DNA from: Cinnamomum chago
Taxonomy: Eukaryota > Streptophyta > Magnoliopsida > Laurales > Lauraceae
Length of the DNA: 64,000 nt
Direction: 5' to 3'
Assembly (NCBI GenBank): GCA_038049695.1
Contig: CP142457.1
Location: forward strand, 29,849,501 to 29,913,500
A program made the position numbers and the translations under genes. Position 1 is the stretch's first letter; each line of letters begins with the position of its first letter. The notes beneath the pieces are model-generated. The model searched no databases. It had not been told where the DNA came from and saw only the letters and a list, made by a program, of their open reading frames with translations. Positions 23,101 through 38,100 of this stretch are shown piece by piece.

Positions 23101-26100
23101 TTTTTATTTTTTATTTTTATTTTTAAGTTCTACTTTGATATGGAATGGCATGGGATATGGAAATTGGTATTTTTGATTTCAAAGGTATAAACTGTTAGCA
23201 TAACATGACTTCATGGTCTTGAAGATAGATTTGTTGTGACTAGGTCCTTGATTATTGTAATGCATCGGCTAAACAATACAATTGCATATTTACTTCTGGA
23301 GCTACATCTGCTTTGAAACTGGTGGGAGAGGCCTTCCCATGGAGCAGGGAGAGCTGTTACATGTATACGATGGAGAATCATAATAGCGTCCTTGGAATTA
23401 GAGAGTATCCACCAGACCTGATTGGTTTTTATAAGTAGTTCTTTGTTGCACCCTTCGAGGGCTTGTTTGGATGTCCTGATGTGGATTCCTCAAATGCATG
23501 GTTTTTGGAACCCATGTCAGAAATATCATTTTTCGATAGATGTCATTTTTTTCTGTTTTACAAATCCATGGATTCTTGAATTTTAAAATTGTGGATTGGG
23601 GGACAAAAAACCATCCTTGGCCCCTTTTTATTTTTTATTTTTTTTTGAAACCCCTTACAAAATTCTTCATGAGGACTCATAATGAGCAAAATCATGGTGG
23701 GTCCACCTATTGGTGGTCACATGTAGAGTCCCCCACAGTGGTGAGAATACACGGGAGTACCCATATCCATCATCGGCTACATGAGTTTTGTTTCTCCATT
23801 CCAATCTATCTTGAGCCAAATCCTTTGGGAGTACCCCTACCCAATGACGTAAATATGGTAGGCACCCAATGATGATCAGTGTGGCCCACCAATCATGAAT
23901 TTATATAGTGGCCTCACCAGTGCTGGAAATGACAATAGGATGCCCATACAATGACATAAAATGTTGGCCCAAGAGTGATGGCAAAACATGGTTGTCAAAA
24001 TGGATTGTTCCTCATTTTGCCTTTTTTTTTTTAATTTTAAATCTTTTGTTTTGGAGTGGCTGGTCCCACCATTCACCTTAATGAGTGCAGCCAATATCAG
24101 TTGCATAACTCCCCATGGTAGGTTTTTCCATTCATAGCTGTGTGGGGGCCCTAAACTGGGGTCCAACTATTCAGATGTATGTTCATGTTGGGTCCCAACA
24201 TGCCACTTCACTTATGGGGCTTGATATTTAGATACCACTACAAGAACATCTCTTGAGCACCATACAGTGCGATAGAAAGATCCCATTATACGTCCATTGG
24301 AAGGGCCACCAAATAGACATTTCAATCTGTGCCAATCATAACACATCTTTTTTTTTTTTTTTTGATAATGGAGGGTGTCCCGGCCCTTTGAGCTAGACTA
24401 ATCCCTACGGGCCTAGGGGGAGCCGGGTAAATCCCCTGGGGCCTCAGTGTGGTAGCGCAGTTTCGAACCCCCAACCTCCAAGAGATCATAGCACATCTTT
24501 TATTTTATGGAAATTGCTTTCTGAGTGGGACAGATGCATTATCAAGCAAAATCCAGTGGATATCTGAACAAGTTTTTTTTTTTTTTTTTTTTAATGATTG
24601 AATTAATCCAGGTTTTTAGAAATCCAACAGGCTTCTAAACAGTAAGTTCCATCAGCAGGCTTTTAGAGTTCTCCAAGCAGATTTGTGTCAGAATATTCAT
24701 TGATTCCAGAAACCCAATGATTCGAGAATCCTATTAAATTTAGTGAGCCAACCGAGCCTTCATAGGATATGAATATTTACAGCAGAGAAAAGGCCTCATA
24801 ATATTGATCAATGAACATGAAGTGGTGATTGTCCTTAATAATCTATAGATATGCTCTCAACCAAGGAGCTGCTGCTGTTGCTGTAGATATTGAAGAGGTT
24901 AAGTATCTCACTGGATTTTCTAAATCCAATATATCTTCTGTTAAGGTTTTACAACATCCAATACAGAGGAGAACCCAAGCTATGTCACCAGCAGAAATCT
25001 CAAACGGTAACTCTTTTGGCCTATCATCTAAGTATTAATTTATGTGTTGCATTTATTGAATGAATTTATATGGGGATGATTTCTACTCTCCCTTTTGTGG
25101 ATACATTTATGGATATTGATAAACCATGACATTTTCAAACCCAATACAAATGCACGAATATTGGTATGAAGTTATTCATTAAAATGAATAAAAGTCTTAG
25201 GGCCCGTTTGGTAACTCTAAAAGCAAGCTCTTATTTTCTGATTTAGAGCTTATTTATATATATATATATATATATTTATAAACCTCTAATTAATTTTCTA
25301 ATTTTAGAGCTTATTTAGAAATTAGAGCTTTTGCCTATAAGAAACATAAGCTGAGGGGAGCTGCTTATTTTGTTTTAGAGCTCTTTTTTAGCTAAAGTGG
25401 AATAGTGGATAGAGGTGGACAATGCAAAATTTATGTGTTTTGGATGAAAATTGTAAGAAACCATATACAACCCAAAACTTTAAGCTAATAGGTGGAAGGC
25501 CCATACAGATATATTAAGACATGTCAAGCTTATGACTCAGGCAATGTGGGATGTGGGACTTCCCAAGAAAAAATTACCTCATAAATTTTCAAAATGACTC
25601 AAATGGCGGGTTCTTCATTGTAATTTTAAAAGGTGAGCCCAAATTGCAACAATTCTTAAAAGGCGTGCCCCCATTATCTCATGAAATGAGAGATTTTTAT
25701 TATTAATAATTATAAATTAGAACTTAAAATTTAGAGCTTTTATTTTAGACGGTAGTCTAATTAGCTGTTTTAATTAGATTAGAGTTTCCAAATGGCCCCT
25801 AACATAATATAAGAGCAATGTACTCTCATTGGACATTTGGTTATGTGTATGAAACTTTCAGAAGTATTTTTAAAAGTATTATATATGTATACATACATGA
25901 AAAAAATGATATTATGACAGCCATGTGCCTAAAGGTGAAAGCGATCTTATTTTTTGGCCATATGGGTTGCCAATTGTCAAACCTTAAAACTCAGATGTCT
26001 AATTCTTAGGAAGTTTTGGAGCATGAATGTGAATAAAATTCAATCATAAATCTATCGGTGAAGCAAATCTGAAGAAATAGCAATTTATATTCCTCACCAG

Positions 26101-29100
26101 ATGGTAGAGCTTTAGTGAAAGTTTTAGAACTTATCTATGACAGTCCATACCTAACTAGATATCAACATATAACAACATCATGAATTAATCAAATAATGTT
26201 CTTTCTAAGTCTGTAGAAATTTAATACATAAAGGAATTTAGTAGGCTAAAATCTCTCAAACTGTCACTGATTATTGTGCCCTCTAGCATAAATGTCGAAT
26301 CTGACCACTCGACCCCCATAAGCCTCGTCATCATTAATTGTCTCCTCACTTCGGCTCTTGTTACCTAAAAATGTCTCATGCAAGGATAAGTACAGAGAGC
26401 TTGGTGAGAAAACAAATCCTACATGGCCACGTCTACTTCGCATGTAGTTTTTCATAGTAATCACAGGATATGAGAATTATATTACTCCCGACAATTGATT
26501 ACGGGCATCAGTTATCGCAATTCATTAGCAGGCATAATGTGGAATATGGACAGAATTAAAAGGAAATATAATCTCAACAGATTAGGAATATATCCGAGTA
26601 CCAAAAATTTCTTGTAACTGAAATTACGTGCAGAAGGTATACCACATGAGCTCTGAAGGTATACCACATGAGCTCTATCCCCCACTGAAGTGGGTAACAG
26701 AAAAGAGCAGACTAGAATCGGTACCTCAGATATCCTAGTCAATTTAGACCCCCTACGAGTGGTTTGAGAAGAAGTAGCAGTATCCACTCAGACACTACAG
26801 TGGAAGTGTGTTGAATCAAGACCAGACAGCAAGCGTGCATCTTTATTATGGCTGTTTCGTTCTGTCCCCACTTATGAAAGGTCAATCAGATACGATAGGT
26901 ATTGTGATGCGAAAGGCTTTACTCGAAGAAATATGGGGAACATGTATCACACATGCAAGTCACACAGAGTTAGGACTTCAACTAGTGAAGGCTTAGAAAT
27001 AACCATAACATAATAGGCATCCCCACTGCATTAGATATCTTATGTGAAGCACATTAGAATTAGGCACGATATGGAACACCATATCTAGATTCTAGAGACA
27101 TCATTCTATGCACCAAAGTTTACTCCAATACATCAGATTCAGATATTCATAAATATGCATTTAAATCAATTAAGATTCAGATATTCATAAATATGTATTT
27201 AAATCAATTAATTTTACACATTGGAGACCCAATTTTCAAAGGAAATCTTAACTCCAAGAGCCTATATGGTACAGATTCCCAAAATAGCTAAATAATGATG
27301 GATCTAAGGCAGATGTCCTTAGACCAGTTGTGTATCATGATCTGCCATAATGGATTCTCTTAAGTATCCATTCGGCCAATCAGCCACATGTTTGAGGTTT
27401 GCTTGATGTCTATGCCAATCCCCGTCATTATTTTCGTGATTTTTGATCAATACATTGCTAAATTTTACATGTAGAGATGATTTCTACCTGAAATAATAAC
27501 TAGAATTGATATTCAACTTGAAACAAGCATAAAGATAATTCAAATAAAACCAACCAGCAGCACATTATAAAATCTGAGATAAATTCCATGCGTTAAAACC
27601 GAAGAAAACCAGAACCCCAATGTATATTCTAACTCAAGCCAACTTGGACCCAATTTTTGAGTGGTCGGCCATTGGGAGAAACCCCGATGGACCACTCGGT
27701 GAGCCTCTATCAAGGATGAAAATAGCGGTAGGCCTGCCGCCAAAATGCTACGTAGCAGGCGTTATGTAGCGTAACTAGGGCTGCACAGAACCGGACCGCA
27801 GACCGGACCGGACCGCAAATCCGGACCGGATTTGTGGTCTTAGACCACAAATCCGGACCAGACCGGACGGTTATATCCGGTCCGGTCCGGTCCGGACCTT
27901 TTAAAAACCGGTCTGGACCGGATTAATAATAAAGATTTTTTTTAAAATTTTTTTAATATAAAACTTTAAGTATATAAAATTTCTAAGTCAAATACCATAG
28001 TGAAAATGAAAATATAAAATAAAATAAGAATTTCTAAGTCATATTTTTCTTCTTTCACTTGCATAATGGGCTGAAAATGAAAAAAAAAAAAAAGAACTTA
28101 GAAAAAAAAAAAAAACTAATGAAACCGGTCCGGACCACTTAAGTGGTCCAGACCGGACCGTTTTGGACCGGACCGGACCGGACCGGACCACTTATAAGTG
28201 GTCCGGTCCGGTCCTCTCATTTAAGCCGGACCGGAAATCCGGTCCGACCGGATTCCGGTCCAAAAACCGGACCAGATTTCCGGTTGTGCAGCCCTAAGCG
28301 TAACGGTGCGATTTGGAAAAATTGTCAAAAAAATATGAAAAAATTCTAGAAAATCTAGAATATTGGAAAATGAGAGAAAATGTATATATATATTTTTTTT
28401 GCAAAAGTAACTAAGGTAAGGGGGCGTAGCGGTCCCCTCACTGTATGAGGCCCTGTATCACTGTATAAATAGAAAATAATAGTAATGATCATTTTTTTCA
28501 CATGTGTTCATGTTGCTTAGTTATGCTAACTTAGAAACTAATGAAAGGCTTATAAAAGAAAAAAAACTATGTCATCAAGTCAAGACTTAAGAGTACCTAG
28601 AGAAAAAAATACATACCAAAGGGGGTGTCTAATAGGATGTACTTAGAGAAAAATCATTGAGAGAAACTCTCTGTATCGACTGTAATAGGGCGAGATCATG
28701 TGCTTTTTGGTGTTCTTTTAAACATAAAAGGGTAGAAGAGTTGTGTAGAAATGTTATTTGGAGAGAAGAAGAAAAGAAATAAGTCTTATTATGCATTTAA
28801 AAAAAAAATGGAAAGTAGGAATTTTTGTCATCCCGTAGCGGCCGTAGCGGCGATATAGCGGCCGCTACGTAGCTATTTTCATCCATGGCCTCTATTTCCC
28901 CCCATGTGACTACATTCTGCTGATTTATTTGGGCATATTTCTTCTCATATCTATGTCAGCAAGAATCTTTTTTACTAATAAATCTGCATCGAACATAAGG
29001 GTTTGTAGAAGATAACAGGCCCAGCAGGCCTAGCCCATGTGCCAAGCCAAGCCCACTCATGGGATATACACAAATCTGTACATGATTAGATTTAGTCCCT

Positions 29101-32100
29101 AATTTCTCTCCTTCTATGTATAGGATATAATTGATTTTTTCCATTCTTTTGTTATTCTGATTTGTATCTAATTTGTAATCTTTACTTAATTAGAGCCTTG
29201 ATTAAGGCATCATATCAATATAAATATGATAGTCGATGCTCTGTGTTGGCACGACCTTCTCTCCACTCTTCTTCTTCTCATTCTTCTTCCTCCTTCATAT
29301 CTTCTAACATGGTATCAGAGCCATAACATCTTGGAGGCCTCATTATTCTGACATCTACGCTACTTGGAAGAAACACAGATCAAGGATCTGTGCTTTGGGA
29401 AAGCAAGTCGTGGCTGTTCCCTCATCTGATCAATAGTGGCCCACCTACGATCATCTCGCAATCCACAAGCTTCACTCCAGCCTTGGTCGTCCATCTCTCC
29501 TAGTCTTTTTGGAGATTTTTTCAGTATTTTTCAGAGATCAGAGGTAGGCCTTTTGATCTGTCTTGTGTTTATCAAACTTTTTGAAATAGTTTTCATCTCA
29601 ACCGCATAAAATCCTGGATTCTGAATGAATCTTGATGAGACCTGTGCTGCTGGAAAGGAAAATTGATACCGGTCTCTAGCCTTTAATCTGATTCTCAATC
29701 AGATCAATTTGTGGGCCCCACGTAGGGATCCTGCATCCAAATTTCAGGACGTCTGGGCTGTTTTATTGACAAAACAGGCACTTTTATGTGCTGTTTGCTG
29801 TTGGATGCTTCATCAGCCGCTAGTTACTACTGATTTCTGATCTGAGGGCTGTTTTCTTCTTTAAAACTGCCACCTTTATGTGCTGGTTACTGTTTGGATG
29901 CTTCATCAACTACTAGTTACTGCTGATTTCTGATCTGAGGGCTGCTTTGTCTTCTTTAAAACTGCTGACTTGCTGATTTACTGTTGCTACTATTGCTTTT
30001 TGATCAGGGAAAAATATGATGTTATCCCCGTTAAGTTTAATGGGCAAAATTATATGGCCTGGTCCTTCCATCTGAAGAACTTCATAGAAGGATAGGGGCT
30101 ATTTGGTTATCTGGATGGAACGGTTACAAAACCTCCCACTCCAAGCACCACGGACTCCAAAGCCATAGCCACCTGGTCCAAGGAAAATGCCAAGGTGATT
30201 ACTTGGATTCTGAACTCCATTGATCCCTCCCTTGTCGTAGCTCTTCAAGCATATAATTCAGCAGCAGATATGTGGGCTCACCTCAAGAAGGTCTACCATC
30301 AAACCAACAAAGCCTGAAAATTTCACTTAGATAGTGAAATTGCCAAATTTACTCAAGGGGATCGATCTGTGCAGGAATACTTTAATGGTTTCCTCACCTT
30401 ATGGACCGAACGGGATTCCATGTTGATTCAGACAGTCTCTCCTGGCTTTCTCTCCGAGGCTCTTAAACTCCAAGAGGAAACTCACATTAGCCAGTTCCTT
30501 ATGAATCTCCGACCAGAATTTGAATCAGTTCGGTCTGCCCTCATGAACCGAGAACTGTCGGCTAATCTTGATACCTGCTTTCAAGAAGTACTTCGCGAAG
30601 AACTTCGTCTCACCTCCCAACGGGCTATTCTTGAAGAACCGAAGGCCTTCCTTGCACCCATTCCGACTGACTCTGCTCTTCTAACAACCCCCAATCCAAA
30701 GCCCACTCAATACTTTGAATGCAAAGGCTTTGGTCATATTGCCAAGAATTGCCGCAAGAAGTTGGTTTGCCGTTACTGCAAGAGGTCTGGTCATCTTATT
30801 GATGACTGCCACAGCCTCCGGTGAAGGAATGAGACGCAGCCTAAAAAGCCTCCCTCCCATCTGCCAAGACAAAATCTTCCTTCTGCATTCCAGTTTCAAG
30901 TACCATCATCCGATGCAGCAAGCACTTCATCTGGGGTTGTTTCCATGACTCCTGCTCAGATTCAAGAACTGATCCAGAGCACGGTTACCTCTGCATATGC
31001 GTCAATGGGCTTCTCTGGCGGTCGGTATCACACTCATTCTCATATAGCATCTCCTGCTTTTCATTCCTCTGCTTCTCTTTCTTCTCCTATTACCTCTTCC
31101 ACATGGTTTTTAGATTCAGGAGCCTCCAATCACATGACATCTGTAGCTCATAACTTTATAGATTCCCACCGTTACCTTGGAAAAGAGAAAATAACCACTG
31201 CTAATGGGGATCAACTACTCATTTTGGGAGTTGGTACCATTACTTTATCTTGTGTTTCTGGCTAGTCCATCACCCTTCCCAATGTTTACTTTGTTCCCAG
31301 ATTATCAACCAATCTACTTTCTGTAGGACAACTTATAGATGATGGCTATCTTGTTCACTTTTCTTCTTCTGGTTGTGTTATATAGGGGCGGCAAACTGGG
31401 AATGTGATCGCGACGGGGAGTAAACATGGGCGCCTGTTCTTGCTGGACATTGGACATCATTCTTTCCTTGCTTCTTCTTCTAATTTCAATACATTGTGGA
31501 CTGTTTGGCATAAACGTCTTGGTCATTTGAATAATGCGCATTTGCTTTCGTTGTTTAAATTTGGTTGTTTGGATTCTACTATTGATAACAAAATGATGTC
31601 TTCTTTATCTCAATCAAAGTGTGAAGCTTGTTGCCTAAGTAAAAGTCATATTTTGCCTTTTCCTATTCATCATGCTCGTGCTTTGGCATCATTTGACATT
31701 ATTCATTCAGATGTTTGGGGCATTGCTCCTACCTTGAGTAGGACAGGATTTAAATACTATGTGACTTTTATTGATGACCATTCTCGTCATACTTGGATTT
31801 ACTTTATGCGCATGAAATCTGAAGTCTTCTCTATCTTTCAAAAATTTTATAACATGGTCCACACCCAATTTAAGAAAGAAATCAAAATTCTTAGATCAGA
31901 TTCCGGTGGAGAGTACATGTCTCATGAAATCTCTACCTTCCTTTCTGATAAAGGAATTCTTCACCAAAAATCTCCTCAGCAAAATGGGATTGCGGAAAGA
32001 AAGAACCATATTCTTGAAACTGTTCGTACTCTGTTGATTGCATCCTTAGTCCCTCCCAAATTTTGGTGTGATGCTGCACAGACTGCTGTGTATCTTATCA

Positions 32101-35100
32101 ACCGTCTTCCTAGTACTGTTCTAGGAAAGACTACTCCTTATGAAGTTCTCTTTGGTCAAACCCCTTCATACTCTCACTTACGTGTTTTTGGTTGCTTGTG
32201 TTTTGTTCATCTTCCTCCGACTAAGCGCACAAAGTTATCTCCACAGGTTGCTAAATGCATCTTTTTGGGTTACAGTAATGAACATAAAGGGTTTTTGTGT
32301 TATGATCAATTGGAAAAACGCATGCGCATCTCTCGTAATGTAATTTTCTTGGAACATATTCCCTTCTTTTCTTTACATTTGGATAGTCATCCTATTGTTG
32401 TATCCTATCTGCCACAATTCTCGGAGTCTGAGTCTCCATCACCTTTTCCCAAAGTCTATGTCCGGCGGAACAAAGTCCCTCCTCTGGCGACTCCTTCTCC
32501 TGATTCTCTCCCAGCGCCGCCTACTGCATCTTCAGGTAATGACACTCCTTCTGATAGCACCATTTCTTTACGACGCTCTAGTCGTCCTTCTGTTGCCCCT
32601 AACCGCTATGGTTTTCCTGCTCTTCTTACTTCTTTAGATAGTACTCCTATGCCCACCTCATATTCACAGGCCTCAAAGATTGCTTACTGGCAGGATGCTA
32701 TGACCGAGGAATTAGTGTCTCTTGAAGCAAACCGAACATGGGAATTGGTACCGGCCCCAGATGGAGCCTCTGTGATTAGCAGCAAATGGATATACTCCGT
32801 CAAAGTCCACTTTGATGGGAGCCTTGATCGTTACAAAGCCAGATTGGTTGCACAGGGATATAAGCAGGAATATGGCATCGACTATAAGGAAACATTTGCA
32901 CCAGTGGCGAAAATGACCACCGTTCGTACTCTTCTTTGTGTCGCGGCAGCCCGCAATTGGCCTCTATGGCAAATGGACGTCAAAAATGCTTTTCTACATG
33001 GGGACTTGCGCGAGATTGTTTATTTAAAACCTCCATCGGGATATGCTTGTCCTCCAAAGCATGTGTGCAAATTGAGGAAATTTCTTTATGGGCTTAAACA
33101 AGCTCCCCGGGCTTGGTTTGATAAGTTCCGGGTAGCAATCCTTCAAGTCGGATTTCGTCAGAGTCACTCTGATAGTTCCCTCTTCCTAAGATGGACATCA
33201 AAGGGCTACACATTCCTCTTGGTCTATGTTGATGATATGATTATTAGTGGAAATGATACTGCCAGTATTATAGATCTCAAACACGACCTTACTCGCCACT
33301 TCAGAATGAAGGATCTTGATCCTCTTACCTATTTTCTGGGGCTTGAGTTTGTGCGTAACAAATCCGGCATTAGGGTCCTTTAGCGCAAATATGCGCAAGA
33401 TTTGATCACGTTAGCCAGGCTTGATGATGCTCACACTTTCGATACGCCTCTGGAATTGAACAGCAAACTCAGTTCCAATGATGGCACTCCCCTGGATGAT
33501 CCATCTGTTTTCCGGCAGATAGTTGGTAGTTTGCTCTACTTAACTATGACTCGGCCGGATATTTCTCATGCAGTTCACACAGTAAGTCAGTTTGTTAGCA
33601 ATCCCCACAAACCGCACCTTGCTTTACTCATCCTCCGCTATGTTAAAGGAACTCTTCATCATGGTCTCTTTTTCCCTTCTGATACTTCTCTCCAATTATC
33701 AGCTTATGCGGATGCTGACTGGGCTGGTTGTCCGGACTCTCGGAGGTCTACCACTGGCTGGTGTATGTTTCTTGGAAAATCTCTGATTTCATGGAAGTGA
33801 AAGAAGCAAACCATTGTCTTAAAGTCTTCTGTTGAGGCAGAATATCGGGCGATGTCCTCCGCCAGTGCTGAAATTATCTGGCTCTGCCGCCTTCTGTGTG
33901 AATTGGGTATTCTTGTTGGTAGTTCCACACCTCTCCATGGGGACAATACCAGTGCTACCAGAATTGCCAACAACCCGGTCTTCCATGAAAGAACAACGCA
34001 CATCGAGATTGACTGTCACTTCATCCGTCAACATGTTACCGAGAAGATAACTTTGCCTCATGTATCTTCTTTTAACCAGTTGGCGGATATCTTCACCAAA
34101 GCACTTCCTAAACAGCATCATCATGATCTAACTTGCAAATTGATGTTTTCAAACTTACCACATCAATTTGAGGGGGAGTGTAGAGGATAATAGGCCCAGC
34201 AGGCCCAGCCCATGTGCCAAGCCCACTCATGGGATATACACAAATCTGTACATGATTAGATTTAGTCCCTAATTTCTCTCCTTCTATGTATAGGATATAA
34301 TTGATTCTTTCCATTCTTTTGTTATTCCGATTTGTATCTAATTTGTAATCTTTACTTAATTAGAGCCTTGATTAAGGCATCATATCAATATAAATATGAT
34401 AGTCGATTCTCTGTGTTGGCACGACCTTCTCTCCACTCTTCTTCTTCTCATTCTTCTTCCTCCATATCTTCTAACAGGGTCCACTCAAACAAATCCATTA
34501 TATACATGGGATGTGCAAGTAGATTTGTAAGAGGGGTAGATCAGGTTGTTTTTCAAAGCTGTCCTTGTGGCTTTTCTCAATTGAGGAAGGGTATATAACA
34601 TAGATTATAGTCTGCTCCAAGCTTTTTCTTTCTTCTTTTCTTGTTCTCTTCTTTCTCCAAACTTCTCTTCTTTTCTCTTCTCTTCTAATAGACTAGGCTT
34701 TTTTTTCTCTTCTCTTTCTTTTTTTGGGGGAAACAAATGAATATAAGGGAGAGAGAGATGTCCACGAAAATGGACCCAACACTTGTTCTCAAAGAGGTAT
34801 TCACCTTGTGACTTGCACATGGTTTTGGAATGTGCGAAAGTTTCCTTGGTGCAAAACCACCCCACCACAGCGCCAAACCTCCAGTTTTTTGATGCCATAA
34901 AACTTCCTTTTTGATGCTATAAAATTTCCATAAGCCTTAAATTCCTAAACAGTCCCTAAGCTTGGGCCTATCACTATAGTGATCCCCACATGGACCCCAT
35001 CCCACTCTTATTATTAATTTCATCACTTAACTCTCATCACTTAACTTGGTTCTCCTTATCAATGACATTAAATTATTCTCATGATTTAATTATATGTACA

Positions 35101-38100
35101 AAGGCCTAGATTAGCTTGATCAGACTTAATTAATTAAATACTTAAGTATTTCCTCAATCCCTGATTAATCCTTAATTAAATCAATTCATATGGCCCTGGC
35201 ACCAATGATATAGTCAATCACTTCACATTTTCTGCCTGTGCTTGAATCGGCAGTCACCCTGTTTTTACACTCATCTCTCTATGACATTTGGATTGGAAAT
35301 CTAGAAAAAAAAATCCTTTAAAACCGTTAACCTTGAGGCCTGTAGATCGAGGAGTTATGATGTTGTGATTTGGTTGATATGCTTTATAGCGCGAGGTTTC
35401 ATTGAAATATTTCCATTCCCTCACTCCCCATGAGTGACATCAAGGGGGGCTCCTCAATGGAGTTCACACGATAAGATGGTTTACTTGGTTTTCACCTCAT
35501 AATTCATCCTCAAATATACTGTGTGAAAAGTATTTCAAATAGAAAATCTCACAATATTAGCACAACATTTTGAATAGCATTAACTTCCTGATAGTATCAC
35601 AATATTTTTCAAAACAATGCCATACAAATGATCGTGGTTGATCTTGAAAATTTCGAATGGGTTAAAACTTGAAAAAGGAACTTGGTTTAAGACTTCCTTC
35701 AGGCCTACTTGAGCCGGATTTATTTTAAGTGGATTGGATCTTCTCCTTACATTAGGAAGGAGATAAGTTCGGGAAACGAAGTATAAGATAAGACATTATG
35801 ATAGCTTACTAAGAAGAGAAAAAATTGAAATAGTAAATAATTAGTACATCCATTAAAGAGAGGACATAAAATCTCCAATTAAGATTTAAGCATATATATA
35901 ACAAAAGATAATTACTACATCCATTAACAAGAGGAGGTAAAATCTCCAATTACGATGATTTAAGCAAATAAAAAATAATTTTTTATTATCTTAGGATAGT
36001 TTTATATTTTATATTATTTGTTTTTTCATCAACATCATTGTCGACGAAGCCTCATAAAATTTTATTTTTATCATTATTATTACACCATCATAAAAAAAAG
36101 CCATATGAATTATTATTTATTTAGCATTAAAAATATAGTAATTATTTGTTATATATTCACCACATTATTGAAATGCTAATAAATATAAACAATTATCGTT
36201 ATTAGCTCCGATACCATCTCTATTTAGTATTTATAGACATATTCTTAAGTCGGATAAATATTTCAATTTAATAAGAATCATCTCCCAATCCATTAGCTCC
36301 AATCCAACTCTAAACTAACTCATATTCCCTTCTCTCCCTCCATCACGAAGCTTTTAATATCATTTGGTTACAAATATTTTTTCTTATCTAGTTATATCAG
36401 ATTTATGAAGGTAAAAGTATGAAAACTATACAGTGTTCCAATTATATATGCTCTTTTCAATGAAACACATACATGCATAAGACCTACATAAGACTTATGA
36501 TCATTGCACAATCTCTGTTTCTCCTATGATTGTCATGTACACAAGAGTGCCTCGCAGACCAGCTGGCTAATTGCTTAATAGTGGCTTGGCTAATAGAAAA
36601 TTGTGCCACAACAGCCCAGCGCCGCCCCCCCCCCCCCGCCACACACACACACACACTCTATATATATAGTGTATATATATATATCTATGTATACATATAT
36701 ATATTTATATATTTATTGTATTGACATGGATATTCAAACATGATTAAAGTATTTAGTGGTACAATCTAAATGTACTCATTGGGTTCTCACGTGGATTGGT
36801 GATTGTAGGTGGTATTTACAACTTATTTGCCTTTCCTTCAGAGTGCAATTTCTCTGGTGTGAAATTTGACCTCAACTTGGTTAATATTATGAAGAAACAT
36901 TCAGAAAGTGTTCTGCAAGGCTCATCATATTGTAGGTAGATTACGTTCATTTATTTTCTTGGATATTTCTTCAACTTGGTTTTTCGAGACATGATGATTA
37001 TGCTTACAAGATGTTTATTGCCTCCCATGTAAGGAAACTGGAAGCCATGTACATGAGCGGGATCTTAGCTGATTTCTAGTTTGTTCCCACCCCGTTTGTT
37101 TTCCTGCTAAAGTTCAGGCTGGACTTTATATCAGATAGGCCATGACTGGAATGGCAATGGGTTGAACTAAATGGGTGACCTGCCTCTCTTAGGGCCTGGT
37201 CTAGTAGTGTTTTTGTATGGTTTGGGTTGGGAATGTGTTTAGGCTTTATAGATTTTGTCCTAGGTTGGGTTTCCCCTGGGTTTGGGTTTTCTCTGCCTTG
37301 ATCTCTCTGTCCCATTTGAGACGTATTTATGTATTGATTAATGAAAGATGATGAGATAAAAATTTCTTTAAATATTTTACATTTCTTTTAGAAGTAAAGT
37401 AATACATCATGATATGCATGAAACCTGACCTGACCCAAACCTCATGGGGAGGGTCTGGTATCACATACCTTATAGCCATCTCAGGTTGGGTCAATATTTT
37501 TTTTGGATCAGTAATGATTAAATATATTGTGATTAAGAAATAGTACAGCCAGTTTAAGCAAAAACACCACACAAGGGCATATCATTATAAGAGAAATATA
37601 CAAAACGCCAACCAAAACTAAATAACTTACAGGAGCATTCCATTCGTTGCTTTGCTAGAGTCTGCCATTCTATAAGCAGACTGGTGCAGCCCCAGATCCT
37701 CGATCGGCAATGTCCAATGGGATTAATCCAATCAAAAGATGGATTCAGCCAATAGGGCATGCTAAAAAAAATGGGAAACACCATAATTGAAGAAAACTTA
37801 GAGAAATTTTTGATTAATTGTAACAAGCATGCACTACAATGAGGTTTGATCATCCTTATATAGGAACAGGATTGATCTCTAGCAAGCAAGACTTTTTAAA
37901 TAAAATAGGAAACTAGCTAATCCTAATCAAACAATAAAACTAGAAATAGTTCCTGATTAAACAAGGAATGAAAATTGAAATGGGATAAAAAGGGAATGCT
38001 AATCAATTGGGCCTGTGGACGGAACCCAATGGACCGGTTTGACCTCTGGGTCAATGTGTTGGCCTAGTTGATTTCTTGGGCCTGGTCTGTACTGCATCAC

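Larger units (their letters stand above)
29004..34476 (+). mobile_element. Copia LTR retrotransposon with both LTRs, 5.5 kb
   Basis: The 5' LTR 29004-29309 (306 bp) and 3' LTR 34179-34476 (298 bp) both run from tgtag to aaca. By eye they differ at about six substitutions and two short indels, near 2 percent. The PBS tggtatcagagc follows the 5' LTR and a polypurine tract tttgagggggag precedes the 3' LTR. The flanks are gggtt and gggtc, a 5-bp duplication with one mismatch. It lies in intron 5 of the Moco sulfurase gene in the same orientation. The LTRs contain a TATA-like tatcaatataaatatg and pyrimidine-rich 3' ends. Confidence 0.96.

Noticed and set aside
23460..24780. Possible large MITE with gggcttgtttgga ends
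   Set aside because: Ends are only loosely inverted and it would include a SINE; no target duplication, so not reported as an element.
26264..26787. Minus-strand ORFs of 66 and 91 codons in intron 5
   Set aside because: No recognisable domain, no splice or promoter support; a 21-bp duplication (gaaggtataccacatgagctc) runs through one of them. Possibly LTR-derived, but borders were not found.
37554..37889. 111-codon minus-strand ORF
   Set aside because: It lies in an LTR-like leader region; the peptide matches nothing I know.
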